A stretch of 64,000 nucleotides of DNA from Aptenodytes patagonicus. Taxonomy: Eukaryota; Chordata; Aves; Sphenisciformes; Spheniscidae. The notes beneath the pieces are model-generated. The model was not told the DNA's origin and searched no databases. It saw only the letters and a list, made by a program, of their open reading frames with translations. Where the stretch lies: NCBI RefSeq assembly GCF_965638725.1, contig NC_134953.1, positions 38,988,854-39,052,853 of the forward strand, written 5' to 3'. The position numbers were made by a program, and so were the translations under genes. Positions 27,401-37,759 of this stretch are shown in pieces (the stretch's first letter is position 1; the number at the start of each line of letters is the position of its first letter).

Positions 27401-29075
27401 CCTTTTGCAACACAAGCAGCACCTTATGCGCACCCGCCATCGCGCGTGCCTTTGCACACTTGGTGGTTTTGCATGCGGTAGCGTGCGGAGCTCGCTCTCC
27501 TGGATTCTCTTCTCCCTCACCCTACTCTTAAATAAAGCAAAATCAGGCAAATCCCGGGGTGTATTTGCTCACAACAGAGACCTGCCGGTTATTTTTAGGC
27601 TCCGTGTCATTCGTGCAAAGACATAATCACTTCCTGCCTTCCAGGAAGGAAATGTCCCACCACTGCTGCCTGCATGCCTGCCTGCCTGCTCCCTCCCCAG
27701 GCAAAGCCTGCATGCTTCCAGCACGGCCACCCCAAAACCGGCTGCCCCCCCCATCCGGGGGGGGTTAACAACCAGGACACAGCTTGGGATGTCACGAGTG
27801 CCACAGTCCCAAGCGCTGCAGGGAGAAGAGGTGGTGTTCACCCCCCCAGCACTAACAGCAGTGATGCACCGGGGAAATGGTGGAGGAAGGGGTCCGGAAA
27901 AGTCCGGCAGCCATAGGAAATGCAGCCTGGACACAGTTTCTGGAAGTTTTCAGCCCCGGCAGCTACAGATGCTGAGCAGGAGCTCAGCGAGAGCAAGCAG
28001 CCCGTCCTCCTAGGACATCCTCCGCATCCCAGCTCTGCCTGGGTGACACAGCAGTAAGGGTGACCCCGTCCTACACAGGGGCAGGAGCCCACCAGGCTCT
28101 GCGACGTACCCCGCATGTACGTGCCAGTGGAAAACCCATCGTTGAGTGATCCCAGCTTTTCTGCACCTCCTGTGATCCCCAAATGAGAGGCTGCGGAGCC
28201 AAACCCCAGACCGGGATGCTCCCTGAGCAGGAAAGGGACTGCGGTTACATCCACTCCTCTTCCTCCTCCATCTTCATCCTCCAGCAGGGAGCCATCCCAC
28301 AGCTCCCGGTTTCAGAGCCTGCTCCCCAGACAGCTTTTGGGGGTGTAAGGGAAGCAGACAAGAGATGCAAACCCCAAAACTCACTTTGGGGCACTCCGGC
28401 CACAGCGGGCACGGCCGGCACCGGCAGACAGCCGTGCCAGGCCCCCTGCCTGGGTCAGCCTCCTGCAGGGCTGGCTTCCAGGCACCAAGAGGGAGAGAAA
28501 AGCCCCTTTTAAATAGGAAAGGGGACTGCAAAGGCACAAGAGCTGGGAGGATGCCGCGGGGTGGATGCTGGGCCTCAAAACTAGTTATCCATCTATTTTC
28601 TAGAGGTTTGAAGCACAGCGTTGGCTATGGATAAACCCTCCTTGCTGGGGTTTGGGCACCTCATGGCCACGCTGTGGGGTTTGTGTTCCTGGGGCAAAAC
28701 ATAGCTTCCTCCCACCGCCCCCTGCCTTGGCTCTGGGGCAAGGGGACCCCTGCCCAACAAGCACCCCGGGCCCCGCGGGAGGAAGGCTGCTCCCAGCAGC
28801 GGCACCTGCCTCCCTCTCCCGATGGGGGAGATGGCAGCAAACCCCCCAGCGTGGCGCTGGAAGGGTGCCGCTCGGCTCCAATTCGGTACCCCACGGCTGA
28901 GCCTGCCCCCTCCCTCCCCTTCACCACGCACCCGGCTGGGAAATGACACCACCCCCCCCCCAGGGAGGGGATGAGCGGGGGAGCCGGCCCCGGTGGGGGG
29001 GATGCCCGGTCCCGGGATGCCCGGCCCCCGGGCGGGGGGGGGATGCCCGGCCCCCGGGCGGGGGGGATGAGGTAC
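21430..29075 (-). other. PALD1: PALD1 5'UTR end and first intron
   Basis: The 13 bases before the ATG (21442-21430) follow a tandem acceptor GCAGCAG after a pyrimidine-rich tract, so coding exon 1 appears to be joined to an upstream non-coding exon. The predicted intron of about 7.6 kb ends at a donor CAG|gtacct at 29075. No other gene, CR1 copy or conserved exon was recognised inside. Open frames here are unsupported. Confidence 0.55.
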
Positions 29076-29360
29076 CTGGCAGCGGCTCCGGGCTCAGCTC
29101 CCGCGCCGTGCTGGCCGCGCCGTCGGACACCCCATGGGGGCAGCGGGAGCGGGGTGGCGGGAGCGCAGCCCCGCGGCCGCCCCGACCGCCGGAGCCTCGG
29201 CGGGGGGAGGAGGCGGAGACGGAGACGGAGGAGGGGCAGCGCTGCCGCTCGGCCCCACGCCGCGCCCGCCGGCTGCCGAGCACCGCCCGGCACCGCCCCC
29301 CGCCCCGGGACGCTCCCCCGGGCCCGCCCCGGGCCCACCACGGGCCCGCCCCGCCGTGGT
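28950..29360 (-). promoter_or_regulatory. PALD1: PALD1 CpG-island promoter and non-coding exon 1
   Basis: The region is very GC- and CpG-rich. On the minus strand a plausible first exon ends at 29076 (CAG) followed by gtacct, the only obvious donor feeding the acceptor before the PALD1 start codon. A short upstream ORF of 13 codons (29135-29094, beginning MGCPTARP) would lie in this exon if transcription starts upstream of 29135. The transcription start itself cannot be read from sequence. Confidence 0.55.
29001..29068. repeat. Short GC-rich tandem repeat beside PALD1 exon 1 donor
   Basis: The element GATGCCCGG begins at 29001, 29016 and 29042; the last two copies continue as near-identical units of about 26 bases ending in poly-G. 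The array ends seven bases from the predicted donor of PALD1 exon 1, so it lies at the start of intron 1. Confidence 0.75.
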
Positions 29361-29420
29361 GCCCGAGCACGTTGCACCCCCCAGCCCCGCGGGGGCCCGC
29401 CGGCCACAGCACCGGCCCCC

Positions 29421-29598
29421 TCGGGGACCCCCAGCACACAGCATCCCCCAGCCGCAGCACCCATCCCCTCGGGGACCCCCAGCACACAGCATCCCCCAGC
29501 CGCAGCACCCATCCCCTCGGGGACGCCCAGCACACAGCATCCCCCAGCCGCAGCACCCATCCCCTCGGGGACGCCCAGCACACAGCATTCCCCAGCCA
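29421..29598. repeat. 48-bp minisatellite, about 3.7 copies
   Basis: Units begin at 29421, 29469, 29517 and 29565; the last is partial. Copies differ by only a few substitutions, for example GGGACCCCCAG versus GGGACGCCCAG. The period is a multiple of three, which explains long shadow open frames here. It lies just upstream of the PALD1 CpG island. Confidence 0.9.
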
Positions 29599-32500
29599 AA
29601 CTGATCCTTCACATCCCCTCCCGGTGCCAACCCCCTGGGACAGACAGGGAACCGGCAGATGCCACCACCCCAGCCAGGTTCAGGAGGACAAGAGCAGTTT
29701 TGGGACCATCAAGGCACTGCCTGCACCTTTCAAAGCCAAAATGCCCTTTTCCTCCCCAGAAATGGGAGAGGAGGGAGGGATGTGTGTGATGGGGGCCAGG
29801 GCGAGGGATGCTGCTAGATCCAGGCTGGGACTGGTGTGAAACAGCCTGCAGGGAGCCCCTGCCCCCCTGCTTTATCATGCCAAGGGGGATTGCTCCCCAA
29901 AACTCACACGGGGAAAGTAAAGGTCCACTCACTTCTGCAAGTGCTCAGCACAACTTTTAAAAGCAGGCTGAGAGCTGAAGCTTACAGAGGGATCTGCGCT
30001 TTCTGCTAATTTTAAGCCTCCTTGCAGCTTGCTGGAGACGGACACACACATACACACCCCCGCCGCCCAGCCCCAGCACATCTCCTCTCCCCCACGTTGT
30101 TGGACAGGCAGGTCCCAGGGCTCTTAACCACAGGTAGGGTGGGAAGCGGCTGCCCTAAGCAGAGCTGAATAGAGCTGAAAAGCATCCCTTTCACAGCCCC
30201 AAACACAGCTGGTTACAGCAGCCTGGCCTAAGAGCAAGCCATCTGCAGAGCCTCCACGCTTGGTCTTCCCACCTTGCGGGAGGCTTTCAGGGCATGGTGT
30301 AGACCTGGAGGCATCCTCTGAAACATCAGGGTAGTTCTAGGCCCCCAAGTCTCAGAGCAATCCCTCCTTGCTTGGGCCACTCAAATGCCTGGGGAAATAA
30401 GGCTGCTGCCCACCCGACTGCTCCCCAGCACATACAGGCACCGTGGTGGGTTCCCGCGATGGCTCTGCCAGTACCAGCAGGTCTGCTCATCCTCTGCTGG
30501 TTTCCATCACAGCACAGAGTAAAGCCATGAGATGACTTCAGGCTTCCCTCGTTGCCAGCAGGCATTGCACTTATTCTGCTGCCGCAGAAAGATGCTATTT
30601 TAGCTAACCCATTAAAACCCAATTCTTTCAGGTCCTAGCTGCCTTCCCCCATTTCATTTGCGTTGACCTCTGAGGCCTCAGAGGGATCCATCTAGGAGGA
30701 CCCCAACCCCACCGCCTTCAGACACCCTCAACACCCCAGCACTACAGCCTTGCTCGCACCCAGCACCATCCACGGTTGCTGTGCTGCTCCGGGAGGCACT
30801 GCCAAATAAATGTTTATAGGACACCAACAAGCTGAAGGAAAAAGAGAAGAAAGGCATTAACACATTCACCGGCGCTGGGAAGGAGGGCCAGGAATGTAAA
30901 CGGAGCCCGGAGGCAGTCCGAAAATGGTAACGGCTGGAAAGCAGGGCTGAAAAGTTTCTTAATCGGGATCCTAGATACTAGCCAGGCTCCCAGCCTTTGG
31001 CTCAGCTGAAATACCCTCTAGTCTGCCTAATTTTACAGTCGAATGCCACAGGGCAGACCCCAGCAGAGTCACATGCACAGACAGCAGCTACTCCAGTTTA
31101 AAACTCAAATCAAGAGCTATAAATCCAACCAAGGTTTCATTCACCCTGCTGCATGTGGAATTACCCTGGTTTAGCTCATTTACAGCTCGCTATCAGTTAA
31201 GAGCTTCAGTCTTAGACTGAAATCTTATCAATTTTTTTTTTTAATTCTCCATTTTTAGCTCCCAAATTAGCATCTAGAAACTCCCCCTGCCCTAAGGAGC
31301 ACACTAAAAGCCAGGGCTCCCCACGCACATGCACCTCACTGCAGGGGCTTTGTAAGCCAGGATTAAAAATAAAGCACCCAAAAATTTGGGAGGAAAACAG
31401 TTGTCACTCCCCTAAGCTTGGCATCGCATGGGCTAAGCCAAACCCAGAAGAGGGGAGCTCCCAAATGCCTCATCAGCATTTTTTTCATCTTGCTCCTCTC
31501 CTCCGTACACGTGCTTCAAAATTTGCAAACATTTCAGAACTAAAAAAGACCAACCCATGATCCACCGCTCCCATTCAGTGGTGGAAGGAAAAATGTCTTA
31601 TTTATATTTTATTTTATTTTTTAAAAAGCCTTGCTGCCTGTTTCCAAGCAACACAGCTTTCCTCCAGATTTTTTTGCCCCGACAGGCTTTAGGCACACCT
31701 TTAACAGAGAATTCAGGTAAGAAACAACCCGCAGAGCCAGAATTTGGGGAGCCACAGCCAGAGGCAGTGGTGCCTGCTCTGAAGGAAGGGGTTTCCTCAC
31801 TGCCTTCTCCACCCCTCCTCCTACATCCCACTTTTCTACTCAGGATCAGGCTGGAGAGGAGTGCAAGAAGCAAGAGTATAGTAACAAAAATAATTTGTCA
31901 TTATTTAATAATAACCAGGGTAATGGTGCGATGTGATGGCCCTGCCCTGGGCTCCCAGCGGAGCAGAGGTGCTGCTGCTGCAGTATGCGCTCACATCCAC
32001 GGGAGGTCACGGCAGGGCCACGCCAGGTGAAGCCAAGCCGGGGTGCGCGAGGGCCCCCCCCAAACCTAGGCACCCTCCGCACCGCCCTCCCGGCTTCACC
32101 CATGGACCCGAGTGGGCGCTGGCAGTTTGGGATGCGGCATGCTGCCGCGGTATTTCACATGCAGGGTCTGCATCCTGAAGTGATGCACTTTCGGGGGGGG
32201 TCACAGTGCCAGGGGGATTTGCCAGTAGTTTGCTGAGGCAACCACAAAAATTGAGGACCCCCAGGATCCAGCTGCTGCAGCTGGAGGAAGGGGACACTCT
32301 GCTCCCACCCACCCTGCAGCACCCTTCCTACTAGGGGGGAAAGGCTTTTGCTGCTCAGACCCCCCCCATACAGAGTGGATGGTATAAAAAAAGGCTGAGT
32401 TTGCTGCTGCTTGGTTTAAAACTTAAATATATATATACATTATTAAAGTGACAATCATCCTGGACCAGGACAATTTGTGGCAACACACCTGCATCAGCAC

Positions 32501-33525
32501 AGCCCCCTGCAAGGGCACGAGCCTGGGCTGGGTCCCTCCAGGAGCAGCAGAGATGGGGCAGCCAGGGCTGAGAGATGCAGCCAGGCCAGGGGCTGGGCTT
32601 GAATGTGCTCCTGGGCACGGGGGGACCCTAGGTGAGGCTGCTCAGGGCTGTTAAGGCCCTTCAAGGATGAGCCCAGATGGGAGTGGCTGTGCCCCCATGC
32701 TCTCTCCTTGGCCAGCACTGATTTGCAAGGCACCTTTGGCTTTGCAACAGCTTTGCAGCCCCCAGCAGCTAAAACCCAGTTTACATGATGGCCTTAGCAC
32801 GGCAGCCGACATTTCAGGAACCTGCCCAGCGCTCGCAAGACAGGGATGGGCGCTGTGACGACATACGCTCCTTTCGGCATCAGCTGGAAGGGGTCACGGA
32901 GGGGTACCCCCAGGTTGGTGCAAAAATGCATTTGGCGGCAGCGTGTGAAATTGCTGGGGGTTTGCAATTTAAGCTCGGCTTAAGTTCAGGGGTTTATTTG
33001 CACGTTTGGAATCTGGGTTGGAGATGTCCCAAGCGGGACTTTCTTTGGCACCTCTCTGGTTTGATGCCCAGGAGGTCTCTATACATTTCCGCCCCCAGTG
33101 GTGCAGGATAAATGACCAATTCGCAGCAATTTTGTACGTGGGAGACCTTTCTATGGTAAAATCAGATTTTTCTGTACATGAAATTTTGCAATCGAGTCCC
33201 ACCTTAACCCTTGGCTGTTGGTTCTGGGTTTGACCATGCCCTGCTCTTCGTAACACTGAGTTCTGCCCAGCGAGAGGCGGGGGCTCACTCCTGATTTACT
33301 GTCTTTGGCCTGGATCCCCTTTTTTCCAAACTGGAAATTTGGAAAGCAACTCACCTAAAGAATTTGAGGGGGGGGAAGCTAAAATAAAAAGGAAGGAGGG
33401 TTGACCTGCGAGGGGGGGTTGACCTGCAAGGGGGGTAAAGCCCAGGCAGTGTTTGCTCCAAAGGGAAGGGAAAAATCCCCCCCGCACCCTGAGTCATGGT
33501 CAGAAGAAACCTCCAGCACCTCAAT
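29599..33525. other. Intergenic stretch where mammals carry NODAL
   Basis: No frame on either strand resembles a TGF-beta ligand: the cysteine-knot pattern expected of a NODAL C-terminal domain was not found, nor any other recognisable exon. The content is unique non-coding sequence with poly-T and A-rich patches. It separates the PALD1 promoter from the 3' end of EIF4EBP2. Confidence 0.6.
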
Positions 33526-33542
33526 TTAATAGAACCAAGATC

Positions 33543-33548
33543 TTTATT
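33543..33548 (-). terminator. EIF4EBP2: Likely EIF4EBP2 polyadenylation signal
   Basis: The minus strand reads AATAAA here. It would give a 3' untranslated region of about 2.3 kb from the stop codon at 35849. Long 3'UTRs are known for this gene. Other TTTATT matches on the plus strand near 34028 sit in an AU-rich patch and could be alternatives. Confidence 0.5.
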
Positions 33549-35848
33549 GATCTCACTGTAACAGCAACCACTGGCAAGAGCTTTTCTCCTCCCAAACACC
33601 TGCTTGAAGAGACGGTAAAAAAACCCAAATCTATACCCTGACTAGCAGAGGAGCTGCCCCGGTGAGGCCAGGCACTCCCTCCCTGCTCTTCAGCCCCGAG
33701 CCCAGTTATAAAAGAGAACCGGGAGAAAGTCACTGGGATGGGGAATGGAGACGAAAGGAGGTCGGGAAAGGGGGCGTTTAGAAAAAAAGAGTGGCTTCCC
33801 TCCGGCTCCTGTCCGTAAGTTAAGTTGTCCTCAGATATTTTCTTTTTTTTTTTTTTGGCTTGGAGAGCAGGTTTCCTGAAACGAGTCGCTGTGCCGAGGG
33901 CACCAGGTCCTGCATCCATGGTGGCCGTCCCCGCTTCACAAAGGATGTCCTCGCCCCCTGCCCCTACTGCTCCCTTGATCCGAGGACCTAACAGACCTCC
34001 TAGGATCTTCACTTTAAGGAAAATATATTTATTTATATATAATATATATATTTGTGTGTGTCTTATCACCACCCACCCACACGCATATACATATTTCTAC
34101 TTGCACTCACTCACTCATGCGCCTACGACAGCTGGCTACATGTTCACGTCGCATCCCCCCGAGCGCTACCCATGCAAGGGAAAGGATGGGAGAGAAATCC
34201 CATTCCCTTGGGGTTTTTTTGCTTTTCCCCCCCAAAACAAGTGGCAGCCCGCCCCTTACGAGAAAAGCAGCTGGAAGATAGGAGCTCGCAACCAGCCACC
34301 ACACCGACCCGCGCCAAACACACCTAGAGAAATAAATTACCGGACGGAAAGTGCACAAAGCCTGCAGCAGGGATGCCAGCGTGGGGCGCACCCATCCACA
34401 GCACACAGAGCCACCGCCCCGGCAGGCGACGGGTCCCAGGGGCTGGGTACCGGGAGGGGGGATGACCCCAACGAGGGAGGGAGGATGGATGGATGGAGCA
34501 GGCACTCAGGTGAGGGCTGATAAAATGGCACTTGAGAAGGTTGCAAAGCTGTTGATGGCTCCCAACAGGCAGTAAAAAAAATAGGGGGGCTGGCGGGCTT
34601 GGGGGGCAGAACACGGCACCGCCGCAGCATCCCCTGCCACGCACGCCCTCACCAAACGCTGCTCTTCAAGGCAAGAGTCGCACCAAGAGAGGAGAAAAAA
34701 AATAATCCTATCTCCGAGGGGTTTCAAGATGCCGGGCACAGGTAGGATGGCCACGACGTGCCAGGCTGGCAAAGCTGCCGGCGGCAGGGAGTTTAACACA
34801 GAAACCCTTTATCCATGGCAGCACGACCCGGCCGGGGGAAGCCCCGGTGCGAAAAGCAATTGGAGGATGGCACCGACGCCGGCACCCTGCAACCAGAGCG
34901 CCCAGGGTGCAGCCGTGATGCTCCCTACCACAGCATCACATCCCTGCGGCGCCTCACCCCGCATCCCCCCTGGGCGCCCAGCTATTCCTGAGACATCCAA
35001 CAGCACCGAGGGATTTCGTTCCTGTATTATTCACATTTTAAAGGGGGGGATTAAAAAAAAAAAAAAAAGCACTAGAAAGCACTTTCCCGGAGGCGCTCGT
35101 CCCCAGCCCGAAAAAAGAAGCGTTGCCGGTAAAGTGCTCCTTTTTAGTACCAAAAAAATAAAAGCAAGGGGTTTTTTGTAACATATGGCTACGTCGCTCT
35201 GAGTCCTGGCTGGCGGGTCGGGGACGCAGCCCCCTGTCCAAGGGCTGAGACAGAAGAAATCCGGGTTGGAGAGAGATGTGGGCACCCGGAGCACCAAAGG
35301 GAATGGGCTGCCAACGTTGTCTTCCACTGAATGCCAGCAGGTCCCGGGGGAACCAAAAAAAACCCTGCCCCGGGGTGCAAGCAGGCGCTCGGTTTTAGGA
35401 GCAATGCTTTCCCCCTCCTCCCGAGAGGCTGCCCAAATTTTCCGGGAGAAGGGGCAAAGGGGATGATGCAGCTCCGGACCGCCAAGCTGCCGGCAACAGG
35501 AGGTTTGGGGTAACAGGAGGGGGTTTTTTTGGAGGGGGAGCATGAGGCGGCAGAAGAGGCAAAGGGATGTTTTAAAAAGAAGCCTGGTGGAGATCAGGCT
35601 GCTGGCGGGCGGAGGAGGATGAATAGGGCCAGATCCAGAAGGGATGCTCCATCCGGCACATGCTGGGACCAGTCACCCGCAAAGGGGGAGAAGCCAGAGC
35701 CGCGCTCCCTGGAAAGAGGAGGGGAGGCGGGCGGGGAGAGGGACACCGGCGGGGACTGCTGCCGCCTCTGCCTCGCCGGGACGGATCCTGCTAAGCCGAA
35801 TGGGGTGTGCACAGGTCTGGGGAGTTGCTGCCTCTCCGTGGTTCCCGC
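33549..35848 (-). other. EIF4EBP2: Probable EIF4EBP2 3' untranslated region
   Basis: No further coding exon was found between the stop codon and the AATAAA at 33548-33543. The stretch includes an AU-rich patch at about 34018-34110 and a poly-A run (plus strand) at 35053-35068. Its extent is inferred, not shown. Confidence 0.45.
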
Positions 35849-37050
35849 TCAGATGTCCATCTCGAACTGAGCGTCGTCCCCTGGCGAGAGGCAAGGGGAG
35901 AAGCGTTAGGGGGAGGCCACCCCCCACCCCAAATCCCCCCACCCCACCCCAAATCCCCCCACCCCACCCCGGGGGTCCCTTACCCGTGGATGGCTTCCCC
36001 TCCTGGTGGTTCAGGCTGTTGGCGTCCGCTTTGGGCTCCTCAACGGCTGAGCCGGGGCTGGTGACGCCGGGAATATTGGGGAGGTGACAAGGCGGGGTCT
36101 GAGCCATGGGGGAGTTGCGTCGGTCCAGCAGGAACTTGCGGTCGTAGATGATCCGGGTGCCTGGGGGGAGGATGAGAGGAGGATGGGGGGGGATCTGGCC
36201 TGGCAGCGCTTGTTTGCAGAATCCCGGCAGGACGGGCACCCTGGCCAAGGACCTCCGCCGCAGCCCAAGGATAGGCGGGGAGGGCAGGGGGGGTGCACGC
36301 TGCTGCCACCGCTCTGCCCGCTCTTATCTGGGCACGGCAGGCGATAATTTGGCGCTGGATAAACACCCCCAGTGGCACCTGGGTACCAGCTGCCCCCGGG
36401 CGCTCACCACCGTCCCGGTGCAGAGGCCTGGCAAACTCATGGCAGGGGTGGGAACACATCCTGGGGATGCCGACGGATGCAGCACCCCGAAACGTCCCCT
36501 GTGTCCCTCTCCCCCGCCTTGGGGGGAGGGATGCTCCGCCCCCGGGGTGTCAAAGCGGGACGGGGCAGAGCCCCCCACTCCTCCCTGCCGACACCCCGTG
36601 GGGCGTCGAGCCCCTGGTGCCCACGTCCCACTGGGGTCGGCTGCCACCCCCGTGCCGGGGGCCAGCTCCCGCCCCCGCCGGGACCCTCTGCGCCCCCCGT
36701 TATGCCCCGGAAAATTAATAAACCCTGCTCAAAGCGCTTGCTTCAAGGACAACCGGCGGCAGGCGCTATATATACACGATATATAGACGCGATATAGGCG
36801 CGATAGGCGCGCGATAGGTGGCGTTTAGAGAGGCGGGCGAGCGGCGGGAGCGCTCCCCCGGCGCGGCCCCGCGGCCGCCGCCCCGCAGGCCCCGTCCACG
36901 CCGGCGCTTACCTCCCGGGGTGGTGGAGAAGAGGGTGCCGCCGGGGGTGGTGCAGTAGTCCGGGGGGAGCTGCGCCGCGTCGCTGAGGGCCACGGTGCGG
37001 GTGGGGATGGCCCGGCTCTGGCTGGGCTGGCGGCCGCCGGCGGACGACAT
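35849..37050 (-). CDS. EIF4EBP2: eIF4E-binding protein 2 (4E-BP2)
   Basis: Exons 37050-36912, 36160-35984 and 35880-35849 splice in phase to 115 residues (human 120). The protein binds the cap-binding factor eIF4E and blocks eIF4G, and is released by mTORC1 phosphorylation. Visible motifs are RAIP (13-16), the canonical 4E-binding site YDRKFLL (52-58), phospho-sites TTP at T35 and T44, SP at S63 and TP at T68, and the C-terminal TOS motif FEMDI (111-115) that recruits Raptor. The region between S63 and the TOS is shorter than in human. Intron 2 is only 103 bases and very C-rich on the plus strand. The start ATG has G at -3. The sequence from TTPGG to the 4E site matches 4E-BP2 from memory, and the neighbours PALD1 and LRRC20 support EIF4EBP2 over its paralogues. 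Confidence 0.96.
35917..35970. repeat. C-rich 20-bp repeat in EIF4EBP2 intron 2
   Basis: About 2.5 copies of the unit ACCCCACCCCAAATCCCCCC fill half of the 103-base intron. On the transcribed (minus) sense strand this is a series of GGGG runs beginning 14 bases after the 5' splice site, a pattern able to form G-quadruplexes. Confidence 0.85.
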
Positions 37051-37213
37051 GGCCCCGCGCTATTGTCCCCGCGGAGGCGGCGCGGAGCGGGCGCCGCCCC
37101 CCCCCGCCTCCCATCGCCCCCCCCCGCCGCCGCTGCCGCCGCCGCCGCGCAACCGCGCCCCGCCCGCCGCCGGCAGGGGGCAGGCGCGGGGGCGGGCGGC
37201 GCAGCCCGCGCCG
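36830..37213. promoter_or_regulatory. CpG-island promoter between EIF4EBP2 and LRRC20
   Basis: The region is dense in CpG, with (CCG)-type runs and GC boxes, and it covers EIF4EBP2 exon 1 and its leader. LRRC20 begins coding 710 bases away on the opposite strand. The island may serve as a shared divergent promoter; LRRC20's first exon was not identified. Confidence 0.6.
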
Positions 37214-37285
37214 TCCCACGTGGTCTAGCGGTGAGGATTCCTGGCTTTCACCCAGGCGGCCCGGGTTCGACTCCCGGCGTGGGAA
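37214..37285 (+). tRNA. tRNA-Glu (anticodon UUC)
   Basis: A complete cloverleaf is visible. The acceptor stem TCCCACG (37214-37220) pairs with CGTGGGA (37278-37284), with A at 37285 as discriminator. The A box TGGTCTAGCGG is at 37221-37231, and the B box GGTTCGACTCC at 37264-37274. Anticodon stem CCTGG/CCAGG closes the loop CTTTCAC, with anticodon TTC at 37247-37249. A TTTT pol III terminator follows at 37291-37294. There is no intron and no CCA. The sequence is very close to human tRNA-Glu-TTC from memory; the acceptor-stem substitutions are base-paired. It decodes GAA and GAG. It lies 163 bases upstream of the EIF4EBP2 start codon, on the opposite strand. Confidence 0.97.
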
Positions 37286-37401
37286 GAGCGTTTTGGGGGG
37301 AGGGGGGGTCCCGTCCTCCACCGGGACCCGCCGTGCAAGACGGGTCGTCGTGTCCAGGGCTCCTTCTGCCAAACATTTTGGCTGAGCCGAGCTGGTCAAA
37401 G

Positions 37402-37607
37402 TCACCAGGAAAGGGGACATATCCCCATATCCCAAATGTACCAACCCCAAAAGTTGGGAATCCCGTGCCCCGAGGGCTACACCATCCCCAGATCACCGGG
37501 AAAGGGGACGCATCCCCATATCCCAAACCAGGAAAGGGGATGTATCCCCATATCCCAAACATACCATCCTGGAAAGCTGGGAATCTCATACCCTGAGAGC
37601 CATGCCA
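37402..37607. repeat. Degenerate tandem repeat with small hairpins
   Basis: The phrase AGGAAAGGGGACATATCCCC recurs with variation from about 37407, 37497 and 37530, each followed by ATATCCCAAA. A second phrase, GGGAATCCCGTGCCCCGAGG, recurs once in altered form near 37580. The core GGGGAnnnATCCCC is self-complementary in every copy. The array lies between the tRNA gene and LRRC20 coding exon 1. Confidence 0.75.
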
Positions 37608-37759
37608 GCCCCAGCACAGCCTCCCTCCCTCCCCTGGGAATGCTGATCCCGCCGGTTATTTTTAGCACCCCTCTCCCAAGGGGCAGGAGCGGCTGGTTTC
37701 TCCCTCTGGCCGTGGATCCCCCCAGACAAAGCACGTCCCCGGTGGGACCGAGTGCCCGC

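Noticed and set aside
28661-29839. Overlapping long open frames (up to 312 codons) on both strands around the PALD1 promoter
   Set aside because: They come from high GC content and a 48-bp repeat whose period is a multiple of three. The translations are low-complexity proline, arginine and glycine runs.
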